64,000 bases of DNA from Nitrosomonas ureae (GCF_900206265.1 NZ_LT907782.1:2294001-2358000), one strand, 5' to 3'; positions 48,886 to 57,148 are shown, numbered from the stretch's first letter. Notes: a model not told the origin generated them from the sequence alone. Made by a program: numbers and translations.

Positions 48886-49628
48886 TCTCACAGAAAGCAG
48901 TTTTGCTTTTCTGACGGAGCACCCCAATGGGTGGGGCTGTATGAACGTTAGTACAGCGATTGTAGTAACAACTCTAAAAGATTTCTGCATAACTTTGGAA
49001 ATTTCCCTGGAGTAACGAGGGAAATTTCCGGATGGAATTTCTATGTGTTTGTTGGCAGAAAGTAAAGTTTTAATCTCTTCCGGGTTTAATTTCTCACTCC
49101 TCGGGGCAAAGGCTGGTTGAAAACCAGCAGTCTGAAAAGCGCTTTTAATACCTCGCTGCTTGCGGCGGGGTGCTTTATTAAAGCTTGTCCTTTTTGATAT
49201 ACCGAAAGCGGTTTATTCTTATTCCTGATGCATAATTGCGCATTTTCAATGCGATAGCCAAATTTCGATTTCCTGTCTTCTTGTGAACCAAGTGGTAACC
49301 CGGAATCAACAGGCTGTGCTTCGGTACAGAGGATTCCCGGTTGACTCAATGAATATGATCCAATCCTGAGGACACAAAGTTTCATCTACATTTTCTGTTC
49401 CAATTTCTCTTGCCATCACTATTTTAGTTGCTTGTTCCGGTTAACTTGGGAAGTTGTGCAGGAATTTTTTATTAAATACAGTTTTCCCGGATTCTCTTCT
49501 CGTCACCGTATTAGGCATCTCAATTATCTGCGTGTTACATCCGGTCTGTAATACCAAGTAAGGTATTGTTCATCCGCAAAGGTTCGTTTGTCGGCATTAT
49601 GTTCAAAGAATATTCGGATTTGTATATT
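48886..49628. other. Gene-poor intergenic region with several hairpins
   Basis: No convincing gene. Hairpins: AGAAAGC/GCTTTTCT around 48892-48912 after the outer-membrane gene; CACCCC/GGGTGG near 48928-48943; GCTGGTT/AACCAGC at 49112-49128; and a larger imperfect palindrome at 49141-49184 with the core CCTCGCTGC/GGCGGGG. The group looks like repeat-type intergenic DNA. A 99-codon minus-strand frame through it has no ribosome site or domain. Confidence 0.5.
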
Positions 49629-49697
49629 TATAACTTGCAATAAGCAAGTAACGCAATTACACTTCCTATAACTTGCTTATTGCAAGTTATAGGAAGT
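49629..49697 (+). promoter_or_regulatory. Nested inverted repeats upstream of the tautomerase gene
   Basis: TATAACTTGCAATAAGCAAGT (49629-49649) is a perfect 21-base inverted repeat of 49671-49691. Independently, ACTTCCTATAACTTGC (49661-49676) pairs with GCAAGTTATAGGAAGT (49682-49697). The same AACTTGC core is used by both, so the two hairpins exclude each other. The block ends 25 bases before the start codon. Confidence 0.7.
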
Positions 49698-49721
49698 AGA
49701 TCTTTTTATAGGAGAAACATC

Positions 49722-50201
49722 ATGCCATTGTGGAAAATTTATCATCCTGCGGAAGCGTTCAATGTTGCAGACAAAAGAAACCTGTCCGAGCGGATTACAA
49801 GTTTATACGCGGGTATTCCCATTCCAAAATTTTATGTGGTCATCCTTTTTGAAGCCCTCGCCGAGGGCTCCTGCTTTGTCAGTGGCGAGCCGCATAATCG
49901 ATTTATCAGGTTCAAAGTCGATCAGATTGCCAGAACGCTGCCCGGGCCGGTCATTAGGGAATGGTGGATCAGAACAATTGATGAAATCATCGCTCCTTTC
50001 GTAAAAGACAGGGGGTATGACTGGGAGATTTCAATTGACGAGACCCCTTTTGATCTCTGGTCTTTGCAGGGCGAAATTCCACCGCCATTTGAATCTGCCG
50101 CTGAGAAACGCTGGGTCAAGGAAAATAAAGCGAGTCCTTATACCTTGGCGGAAAAGCTTCCAGTCAATCTCATCCTTACTCCAGGAATCTCGGATCGGTA
50201 G
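49722..50201 (+). CDS. Tautomerase-superfamily protein (Tautomerase_3 type)
   Basis: 159 residues starting MPLWKIYHP, so removal of Met exposes the catalytic Pro1. The segment AFNVADKRNLSERITSLYAGIPIPKFYVVILFEAL is the repeated beta-alpha-beta unit of cis-CAAD/MSAD-like tautomerases and Tautomerase_3. Length agrees with those ~150-residue two-unit members. AGGAG is 6 bases before ATG 49722. A protein of this type often acts on halogenated or unsaturated acids; the substrate is unknown. A semialdehyde dehydrogenase gene follows by 82 bases. Confidence 0.8.
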   Translation: MPLWKIYHPAEAFNVADKRNLSERITSLYAGIPIPKFYVVILFEALAEGSCFVSGEPHNRFIRFKVDQIARTLPGPVIREWWIRTIDEIIAPFVKDRGYDWEISIDETPFDLWSLQGEIPPPFESAAEKRWVKENKASPYTLAEKLPVNLILTPGISDR

Positions 50202-50283
50202 ATTCCCGCTTGGCCAACCCGACCCGATCGGGTCGGCCAAGGCAAGAGAATTTTAGCCTTCAATATCACGCTAAAGGACAACA

Positions 50284-51690
50284 ATGACTTATCAAACAAT
50301 CAATCCGGCAACAGGACAACTGGTTAAAACTTACGCAGATATACCCGATCAGGATTTGGAGAGCGCACTTGCAAATGCTCATTGGGTTTTTGAGGCCGAC
50401 TGGCGCCATCGCCCGATAGCTGAGCGGAGCAAGATCGTATCTGCAGCAGCCACCATTCTTCGCCAAAAGAGTGAAGAATATGCTCATTATTTAACATTCG
50501 AGATGGGAAAACTCACCAACGAAGCGCGCGCGGAAGTCGCTCTTTCTGCCGATATACTGGACTACTACGCCCGAAAAGCCGCGCACTATCTGAAACCGAG
50601 AAAACTTCCCGAAACCTCTGCAGCGGAACTGCATATCGAACCTCTCGGTGTTTTACTCGGCATCGAACCATGGAATTTTCCCTACTACCAAATCGCAAGA
50701 GTGGCGGGGCCGCAATTAATGGTTGGCAACGTATTGCTGCTCAAACATGCGGAGAATGTGCCGCAATCGGCGCTGGCGTTTGCCCGCTTGTTTGAAGAAG
50801 CAGGGGCGCCTACAGGTGTGTATACGAATATATTTGCCAGTATTCCACAGATCAGCGCGATAATCGAGGATCCGCGAGTTCGTGGTGTCACCCTAACCGG
50901 TAGTGAACATGCAGGTGCGGTGGTTGCGGAGCATGCCGGCCGCAACCTCAAGAGAGCAGTGCTGGAAATGGGTGGCAGTGATCCGTTGATAGTGCTCGAA
51001 GATGCGCCGCTGGAATCAACGCTCAATAGCGCTTTATTCGGGAGGATGTTCAATACCGGTCAATGTTGCGTCGGATCGAAGCGCATCATTGTCGTCGGCA
51101 AAGAGCGCGGAAAGGAATTTCTCGATGGTTTTATCCAGCGGATGGCGGCATTGAAAGCCGGAGATCCGGAAGATCCAGAAACTACTCTGGGGCCATTATC
51201 TTCCGAGAAAACATTGAACACTTTGTTGCATCAGATTGCACGGGCCAAACAAGACGGCGGAAAAATTGTTCTTGGCGGCAGAAGAATCGATCGGCCTGGC
51301 TTCTACCTGGAGCCGACAATACTTACCGGCATCAATCAGGATAACGCAATCCATGCACAGGAATTGTTTGGCCCAGTGGCTTCATTCCAGGTTGTGGAAA
51401 ATGAGGAAGCAGCGATTCGGTTGGCAAACGCGACGCCATTTGGTCTCGGTGCTTCGATCTTTACTGCCGATGTCGGGCGCGGACGCAGAATCGCAATTAA
51501 AATCGACTGCGGCATGGTTTTTATCAATCAACCGGTATGGACAGCCGCCGAACTACCGTTTGGCGGCATCAAACGTTCGGGTTTCGGTCGTGAGCTATCC
51601 GAGCTGGGTTTTGGCGCATTTGTCAATGAAAAGCTGATTAACATTGCGCCACCCGATTCACCGCCATGGGGGCCTGTTGCTGTTGGCTAA
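50284..51690 (+). CDS. NAD(P)-dependent succinate-semialdehyde dehydrogenase-type aldehyde dehydrogenase
   Basis: 468 residues. Catalytic motifs are in place: PWNFPYYQIAR, the general-base glutamate in AVLEMGGSDPLIV, and the nucleophile in NTGQCCVGSKR. The N-terminal YQTINPATGQLVKTY and the SSADH-like EDPETTLGPLS segment favour succinate-semialdehyde dehydrogenase over other ALDHs, but substrate class is a family inference. Downstream of the tautomerase and possibly cotranscribed. Its 3' side abuts the tracrRNA terminator hairpin. Confidence 0.9.
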   Translation: MTYQTINPATGQLVKTYADIPDQDLESALANAHWVFEADWRHRPIAERSKIVSAAATILRQKSEEYAHYLTFEMGKLTNEARAEVALSADILDYYARKAAHYLKPRKLPETSAAELHIEPLGVLLGIEPWNFPYYQIARVAGPQLMVGNVLLLKHAENVPQSALAFARLFEEAGAPTGVYTNIFASIPQISAIIEDPRVRGVTLTGSEHAGAVVAEHAGRNLKRAVLEMGGSDPLIVLEDAPLESTLNSALFGRMFNTGQCCVGSKRIIVVGKERGKEFLDGFIQRMAALKAGDPEDPETTLGPLSSEKTLNTLLHQIARAKQDGGKIVLGGRRIDRPGFYLEPTILTGINQDNAIHAQELFGPVASFQVVENEEAAIRLANATPFGLGASIFTADVGRGRRIAIKIDCGMVFINQPVWTAAELPFGGIKRSGFGRELSELGFGAFVNEKLINIAPPDSPPWGPVAVG

Positions 51691-51783
51691 TTGGAGTTTC
51701 CGGTGCAAGTGTCATTTGCAAAATATACACCCGCATGCACTGAATTGAAGAAGTGTGCTCGCAGATTATGAATAGTGCTGATC

Positions 51784-51875
51784 AAAAAATAAAGGCCGCA
51801 TGTAGCGGCCTTCTCATTTGGTGCATCTTTCTGCTTGTTAGCGTTCAGAGCACAAATCCCAATAAACTATTTCGT
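51784..51875 (-). ncRNA. tracrRNA of the type II-C CRISPR-Cas system
   Basis: On the minus strand, an anti-repeat (TTATTGGGATTTGTGCTCTGA, near 51864-51844) is complementary to the CRISPR repeat read on the minus strand. It matches over ~20 bases and resumes (AGTTTA) after a 4-5 base gap. Downstream comes a short linker and a perfect terminator hairpin, AAGGCCGC/GCGGCCTT (51792-51812), followed by TATTTTTT. A promoter lies just upstream. Length about 90 nt. It is divergent from cas9. Confidence 0.82.
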
Positions 51876-51880
51876 TGCAT

Positions 51881-51909
51881 ATTCTACGCGAGGTAACTAG
51901 AATAATCAA
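51881..51909 (-). promoter_or_regulatory. tracrRNA promoter
   Basis: On the minus strand: -35 TTGATT (51909-51904), 17-base spacer, -10 TAGAAT (51886-51881). The predicted start near 51875 is just before the anti-repeat. Confidence 0.7.
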
Positions 51910-51951
51910 TAAAATCATATAGAAACCTTACCTTCAACCGGAGAATACACC

Positions 51952-54900
51952 ATGCTGCATAAGATGCGTTATCGCCTGGCACTTGATTTAGGATCAACTT
52001 CACTGGGTTGGGCAATGATTAGATTGAATGCCAACCAGCAACCTTGTGCAGTTATCAAAGCAGGGGTGCGTATTTTCTCAAATGGACGTAATCCCAAGGA
52101 CGGTTCTTCTTTGGCTGTAACACGACGTGAAGCCCGCAGCATGCGCCGCCGCCGTGACCGTTTGCTCAAACGCAAGGCACGCATGATGCGCACACTCATC
52201 GAATATGGTTTTTTCCCCGCGAATGAAACACAGCGCAAAGCGTTGGAAAACCTGAATCCCTATGCGCTACGTGCCAAAGGGTTGAATGAAGCGCTAACCC
52301 CTTCTGAATTTGCCCGCGCATTGTTTCATATTAATCAGCGGCGCGGCTTCAAAAGCAATCGCAAAACCGATAAAAGAGATAGTGATAGTGGCGCATTGAA
52401 AACTGCGATCAAACAATTGCATTCAGTCCTTGATCCGCAAGGAAATGACGGTAAACCTCGAACAGTCGGCGAATTACTTTACAAGCGTTTTACCGACCTC
52501 AGTAAACTGCCGAAGGACCGCACAGTACGTGCCCGCTACCGTCAAGACAAAATCGTCAAAGATGACGGTAAGACCAAGATCGATAAATATTATGATCTCT
52601 ACATCGATCGTGCCATGATCGAGCAGGAATTCGATGCGTTATGGAAGAAACAATCCGAACTGAATCCAATCTTGTTTACAGAAAATGCTCGAGCCGATCT
52701 GAAAGATATTTTGCTATACCAGCGTTCGCTCAAACCGGTCAAACCGGGACGCTGCACTTTTATGCCCGAAGAGGAACGCGCACCACTGGCTTTGCCTAGC
52801 ACGCAACGCTTCCGTATGTATCAGGAAGTGAATAATCTGCGCATCTTGCGTGAAGGGTTGAAAGAAGAATCATTGACATTGCAACAGCGCGACGATCTGA
52901 TCAATGCGCTGGAAAAAAACAATAGGCGTACTTTTACGCAAATCAAGAAATTGCTTGGCGTGGGTGGTTCAGTCCAGTTTAATTTTGAAGACCCCAAACG
53001 TGAAGAACTTAAAGGCAATACCACCAGCGCCATCCTCGGCAAATCGGAACATTTTGGCGAAGCCTGGTTTGCATTCAATGAAGCCAAGCAAGATGCCATC
53101 GTACTGCAATTGATCAAGGAAGAAAATGAAGCCAAACTTGTTCGATGGCTGCAAGACGAGACAGGCATCGATGAAAAAAGCGCTGAAGTTATTGCTAATG
53201 CCGGATTGCCGGAAGGTTACGGCAGTTTATGTATCGAAGCGTTGGCACGTATTTTGCCGGAGCTGCGTCGTGATGTGATGACATACGATAAAGCGGTGCA
53301 AGCTGCCGGCTTCGAGCATCATAGCAAGCTCAATCGGAATGAAGAAATTCCCGATATTACTTTCAAAATTGAAAGTATCGATCGGAACTCCGGTGAAATC
53401 AAGCAATTCCACCTTCATAAGGAACTGCCTTATTACGGCGAATATCTGCAACGTCATGTCGGCTTTGGCAGTGGCAAACCGGAAGATTCCATTGAAAAAC
53501 GTTACGGCAAAATCGCCAACCCTACGGTGCATATCGGACTCAATCAAATTCGCGTTGTAGTGAATGCGTTGATCAAACGCTACGGACACCCCAGTGAAAT
53601 AATTGTTGAAGTGGCACGCGACCTGAAGCAAAGCAAAGATCGACGGGATGAAGAAAACAAGCGGCAAGCCGAGAATCAGAAACGTAACGAACGGCTGCGT
53701 AAAGATATTGCGGACATTCTGGGAATCAGTGAAGAACGTGTACGTCGGGATGACATTGAGAAAATGATTCTGTGGGAGGAACTTAGTTTTGATCCCGCGG
53801 ATCGCCGCTGCCCTTATTCCGGTGTTCAAGTGAGTACCGTCATGTTGTTAAGTGATGAAGTGGAAGTCGAACACATCCTGCCTTTCTCGCAAACACTGGA
53901 TGACAGTCTCAATAATAAAACCGTGGCACTTCGCCAAGCCAATCGCATCAAGGGCAATCGTACACCTTGGGAAGCTTTCGGTACATCAAATATCTCGGGG
54001 TTTGACTATTCTGGGATTCTAACCAGAGCTGAATTAATGCCCAAAGCAAAGCGTTACCGCTTCGCCGAAGACGGGTATCAACGCTGGCTAAAAGACGATG
54101 CGGGCTTTCTGGCGCGCGCACTGAACGATACGCGCCACTTAAGCAAGATTGCACGTGAATATATGAGCTTGATTTGTCCCAATACGCGCGTCATTCCAGG
54201 GCAAATGACCGCTATGTTACGCCGCAATTTTGGCCTGAATGATGTACTCGGATTAAATGGCGAGAAAAACCGCAACGATCACCGTCATCATGCAGTGGAT
54301 GCCTGCGTAATCGCGGTAACGGATCAGGGCTTGTTACAGCGTTTTGCAGCAGCCAGCGCCAGTGCGCGTGAGCGGCAGCTTAATCGCCTTGTGGAAAATA
54401 TGCCATTACCGTGGGAGAGTTACAGGGAACATGTCCGGCGCGCCATTGATGGGATTTGGGTTAGCCATAGACCGGATCACAGCCATGAAGGGGCCATGCA
54501 TAACGATACAGCCTATGGTTTACGAGGTAATGGCAGAGTCAGTTTTCATAAAATGGTGGAAGGAAAACGTGAATACATAGAAGACAGCCTTAAAGTCATT
54601 GAAATTACTGATACTAAAGCCATAGATCGGCATGGTCTGTTGCCTACTGGCAAACCGAGACCCTATAAGGGCTACAAAGGTGATAGCAATTATTGTATTG
54701 AAATTGTCCGTAATGAAAAAGGCCGCTGGGAAGGCGAGATTATTTCCACGTTTGATGCTTATCAATTAGTACGTAAATATGGCATTGTACAACTGCGGCA
54801 TCCGGTTTTGAGTGTCAGTGGAAAGCCATTGGTAATGCGGTTAATTCGTAATGATTTTGTGCGATTGGAACATGAAGGAATAATAAGAACCCTACGTGTT

Positions 54901-55086
54901 TGTAAAATGAGAGAAGACGGTCAAGTTGCACTGGCAGATGTAACTGAAGCCAATGTTGATGCTAGAACCCGAACTAAAGAAATCTGCTATGTTTTTAAAA
55001 CAGGAGGTTCTCTTCAGAAAGCCAAAGCGCGTCGAATAACCATTTCACCCATCGGCGAACCCCGTGATCCGGGTTTCAAGGAATAA
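51952..55086 (+). CDS. cas9: Type II-C CRISPR nuclease Cas9
   Basis: 1044 residues, the compact II-C size. RuvC-I has Asp12 (LALDLGSTSLGW), then an Arg-rich bridge helix (RSMRRRRDRLLKRKARMMR), RuvC-II Glu553 (IIVEVARDL), the HNH motif with His641 (VEHILPFSQTLDDS), and RuvC-III His780/Asp783 (HRHHAVDACVIA). All catalytic residues are present, so it should cut both strands. Start ATG 51952 has GGAG eight bases upstream. It is followed directly by cas1 and cas2, with no csn2 or cas4, which defines II-C. The tracrRNA runs divergently just upstream. Confidence 0.97.
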   Translation: MLHKMRYRLALDLGSTSLGWAMIRLNANQQPCAVIKAGVRIFSNGRNPKDGSSLAVTRREARSMRRRRDRLLKRKARMMRTLIEYGFFPANETQRKALENLNPYALRAKGLNEALTPSEFARALFHINQRRGFKSNRKTDKRDSDSGALKTAIKQLHSVLDPQGNDGKPRTVGELLYKRFTDLSKLPKDRTVRARYRQDKIVKDDGKTKIDKYYDLYIDRAMIEQEFDALWKKQSELNPILFTENARADLKDILLYQRSLKPVKPGRCTFMPEEERAPLALPSTQRFRMYQEVNNLRILREGLKEESLTLQQRDDLINALEKNNRRTFTQIKKLLGVGGSVQFNFEDPKREELKGNTTSAILGKSEHFGEAWFAFNEAKQDAIVLQLIKEENEAKLVRWLQDETGIDEKSAEVIANAGLPEGYGSLCIEALARILPELRRDVMTYDKAVQAAGFEHHSKLNRNEEIPDITFKIESIDRNSGEIKQFHLHKELPYYGEYLQRHVGFGSGKPEDSIEKRYGKIANPTVHIGLNQIRVVVNALIKRYGHPSEIIVEVARDLKQSKDRRDEENKRQAENQKRNERLRKDIADILGISEERVRRDDIEKMILWEELSFDPADRRCPYSGVQVSTVMLLSDEVEVEHILPFSQTLDDSLNNKTVALRQANRIKGNRTPWEAFGTSNISGFDYSGILTRAELMPKAKRYRFAEDGYQRWLKDDAGFLARALNDTRHLSKIAREYMSLICPNTRVIPGQMTAMLRRNFGLNDVLGLNGEKNRNDHRHHAVDACVIAVTDQGLLQRFAAASASARERQLNRLVENMPLPWESYREHVRRAIDGIWVSHRPDHSHEGAMHNDTAYGLRGNGRVSFHKMVEGKREYIEDSLKVIEITDTKAIDRHGLLPTGKPRPYKGYKGDSNYCIEIVRNEKGRWEGEIISTFDAYQLVRKYGIVQLRHPVLSVSGKPLVMRLIRNDFVRLEHEGIIRTLRVCKMREDGQVALADVTEANVDARTRTKEICYVFKTGGSLQKAKARRITISPIGEPRDPGFKE

Positions 55087-55091
55087 CCCAA

Positions 55092-56021
55092 ATGATCGGT
55101 CGTATCGTTGAAGTAGCGGATGACCGGCGGCATCTGTTTCTCTCTCGCGGTTTCATGGTGGTCAAAGATACCGAGGGGGAACGCAAGGAATTAGGGCAAA
55201 TACCCCTGGATGACATTGCGGCGGTTATCGCCAATGCGCATGGCCTGAGTTATACCAACAACCTGCTGGTGGCGCTGGCCGAGCGTTGCGCGCCGTTTGT
55301 GCTGTGTGCCGCGAATCACAATGCAGTGGGTATGGTGCTGACGATCGACGGTAATTATCAGCAAGCAAAACGGTTTGATGTGCAGCTTGCTGCCAGTCAA
55401 CCGCTCAAAAAGCGGCTTTGGGCAGACATTGTCAAATCCAAACTTCAGCAGCAGTCTGACGCGCTTGAGGCTGCAGGAGCACCATTTATTCCGCTGCAAG
55501 CTTTGGTGCGCAAAGTACGTTCCGGCGATCCGGATAACTTCGAGGCGCAAGGGGCGCGGCGCTACTGGGGACTTTTATTTGGCGATGATTTCCGCCGCGA
55601 TCAGCAGAGTGATGGCCTTAACGCTATGCTCAACTATGGTTACACCGTTTTGCGCGCTACTACCGCACGTGCCGTGGTAGCAGCAGGATTGCATCCGACG
55701 ATCGGCTTGCATCACAGTAATGAAAGCAATGCGATGCGGCTAGTGGACGATTTAATGGAGCCTTTTCGTCCTGTTATTGATTTGAAAGTCTGGCAGTTGC
55801 ATCAACACGGCGAATCCCAGGTGACACCCGACAGTAAACGTGAGTTGGTCAGAACGGTATATGACGATATGCAAACTAGTGTGGGAGCCACGCCGTTGAT
55901 GGTCTGTACGCAAAAACTTGCCACCTCGCTGGCGCAAGTTTTTATGGGGGAAAGAAATAAAATGGACTTGCCTTTGCCAGGGCTGCCGCTCGACCTTGCT
56001 GCATCATTTATGGAGGACTAA
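55092..56021 (+). CDS. cas1: CRISPR integrase Cas1 (type II)
   Basis: 309 residues, type II Cas1. Metal ligands are visible at Glu151 (DNFEAQGARRYW) and in GLHHSNESNAMRLVDDLMEPFRP (His208 and the later acidic residue). With Cas2 it integrates new spacers. Starts five bases after the cas9 stop. Confidence 0.96.
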   Translation: MIGRIVEVADDRRHLFLSRGFMVVKDTEGERKELGQIPLDDIAAVIANAHGLSYTNNLLVALAERCAPFVLCAANHNAVGMVLTIDGNYQQAKRFDVQLAASQPLKKRLWADIVKSKLQQQSDALEAAGAPFIPLQALVRKVRSGDPDNFEAQGARRYWGLLFGDDFRRDQQSDGLNAMLNYGYTVLRATTARAVVAAGLHPTIGLHHSNESNAMRLVDDLMEPFRPVIDLKVWQLHQHGESQVTPDSKRELVRTVYDDMQTSVGATPLMVCTQKLATSLAQVFMGERNKMDLPLPGLPLDLAASFMED

Positions 56022-56027
56022 CGTGCT

Positions 56028-56354
56028 ATGCTTTCAGGATATCGCTTAATGTGGGTTATTGTCATGTTTGATTTACCTGTCGTTGAAAAAGCTGAGCGCA
56101 AAGCCGCGACAGATTTTCGCAATACTCTGTTGGATATGGGTTTTGAAATGTCGCAATTTTCTGTCTACATGCGTTTCTGCAGCAGTCAGAGTCAGATCGA
56201 TACGTATTGCACGCAAGTAGAAAAAAGCTTGCCTACAGGCGGCAAAGTCAATATCCTGCAATTTACCGACAAGCAATACGAACGCATCATTACTTTTCGC
56301 GGAAAAAGCAAACAAGCAAGCAAAAAATCACCCGAACAATATGAACTTTTCTGA
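56028..56354 (+). CDS. cas2: CRISPR adaptation protein Cas2
   Basis: 108 residues, ferredoxin-like fold: MWVIVMFDLPV, FQFSVYMRF-like second strand (SQFSVYMRF) and VNILQFTDKQYERI. Start at ATG 56028, six bases after cas1; an internal ATG (MWVIV, 56049) is an alternative. Last gene before the array. Confidence 0.95.
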   Translation: MLSGYRLMWVIVMFDLPVVEKAERKAATDFRNTLLDMGFEMSQFSVYMRFCSSQSQIDTYCTQVEKSLPTGGKVNILQFTDKQYERIITFRGKSKQASKKSPEQYELF

Positions 56355-56380
56355 CAAATATTATGGTTTCTTCACTGGCA

Positions 56381-56420
56381 TGTACATTAACTCCTCTAAT
56401 AATCATGGGGTTAATGTACA
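56381..56420. other. Inverted repeat between cas2 and the first CRISPR repeat
   Basis: TGTACATTAACTCC (56381-56394) pairs with GGGGTTAATGTACA (56407-56420), 14 bp with one G-U pair and a 12-base loop. It ends three bases before the array. It has no T-run. Confidence 0.7.
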
Positions 56421-56423
56421 GCT

Positions 56424-56789
56424 AGTTTAGCATATTGGGATTTGTGCTCTGACCAGAACATCGGCCGTTGACGGAACAGCATAAAGAACAGTTTAGCATA
56501 TTGGGATTTGTGCTCTGACCAGAACTCTACCCTTCCCTTCCATCGTTATGGCTCAAGTTTAGCATATTGGGATTTGTGCTCTGACCAGAACTCATCAGGC
56601 GGCATACGATCCGCGCAGTTAAGTTTAGCATATTGGGATTTGTGCTCTGACCGGAACTTAACAGCTTGACGGCTATCGGTGCTGCTCAGTTTAGCATATT
56701 GGGATTTGTGCTCTGACCGGAACTGTAAACACAACCTCAAGAAGCCGCCCGGAAGTTTAGCATATTGGGATTTGTGCTCTGACCGGAAC
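56424..56789 (-). CRISPR. Type II-C CRISPR array, 6 repeats and 5 spacers
   Basis: Six 36-bp repeats begin at 56424, 56490, 56556, 56622, 56688 and 56754; all five spacers are exactly 30 bp. On the plus strand each repeat opens AGTTTAGCATATTGGGAT. The first three end ACCAGAAC and the last three ACCGGAAC. Read on the minus strand the repeat starts GTTC and ends TATGCTAAACT, where TGCTAAACT fits an extended -10 promoter as in Neisseria and Campylobacter II-C repeats. That orientation also agrees with the tracrRNA. No terminal repeat is degenerate. Spacer sources are unknown. Confidence 0.97.
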
Positions 56790-56889
56790 TTGGAAATAAA
56801 TGGGTTCTGTGAATGACAGTACGAGTATTCAAAATATGGCTGAATCGAGCAAGCAAAGCAGGGACAACATTAGTTATACGAATTTATCT

Positions 56890-56939
56890 GATAATGATAA
56901 TAAGAATCGTTTGCAATTGTAAAAATTATTGTGTAATAT
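56890..56939 (+). promoter_or_regulatory. Fur box with promoter upstream of a candidate sRNA
   Basis: GATAATGATAATAAGAATC (56890-56908) matches the 19-bp Fur consensus at 16 positions. It lies immediately before a -35 TTGCAA (56911-56916), a 17-base spacer and a -10 TAATAT (56934-56939). A bound Fur dimer would block this promoter when iron is plentiful. Confidence 0.7.
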
Positions 56940-56945
56940 GCGTAC

Positions 56946-57116
56946 TGTCCATCAATTAGTGATTGGCATACCGCAGCAACCAGCGCATTCTCTCGCGTAG
57001 TCGGATGGTAGCAAATTACATTTCTTGTTCTTCCTTGCTGCGTGAACATAAGCCCTCACGCATCACTTGCCCGGCACATTTTGCTCTCTTCCTTTAAATG
57101 TGCCGGGTTCCTTTTT
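56946..57116 (+). ncRNA. Candidate Fur-regulated small RNA
   Basis: Between the predicted start (about 56946) and a strong terminator lie ~170 bases without an ORF that has a ribosome site. The segment folds into CCATC/GATGG pairing around a stem region, a GCGTGA/TCACGC hairpin (57040-57061) and the terminator. Two pyrimidine-rich stretches, near 57021-57037 and in the terminator loop, could pair with Shine-Dalgarno sequences. This is the layout of RyhB/NrrF-type iron-sparing sRNAs, though I cannot show homology. An mRNA leader for the short ORF at 57149 is the alternative. Confidence 0.6.
57070..57116 (+). terminator. Rho-independent terminator of the candidate sRNA
   Basis: CCCGGCACATTT (57070-57081) pairs perfectly with AAATGTGCCGGG (57096-57107), with a CU-rich 14-base loop, followed by TTCCTTTTT. 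Confidence 0.88.
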
Positions 57117-57148
57117 AGTATCCGTGTGGTGTTGTCAATAATTTGATC

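Noticed and set aside
49086-49385. 99-codon minus-strand frame
   Set aside because: No ribosome site or domain; it crosses several hairpins of the intergenic region.
51792-51812. Terminator of the aldehyde dehydrogenase gene
   Set aside because: The T-run is on the minus strand side and fits the tracrRNA; on the plus strand only TTCTC follows.
53227-53829. 200-codon minus-strand frame inside cas9
   Set aside because: It lies fully within cas9, whose catalytic motifs are intact, and shows no domain or start signal.
56546-56740. 64-codon minus-strand frame in the array
   Set aside because: It is a translation of CRISPR repeats and spacers (repeated SEHKSQYAKL).
56424-56789. Plus-strand transcription of the array
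   Set aside because: A plus-strand anti-repeat would have no terminator or promoter, whereas the minus strand has both, plus the repeat-embedded -10.
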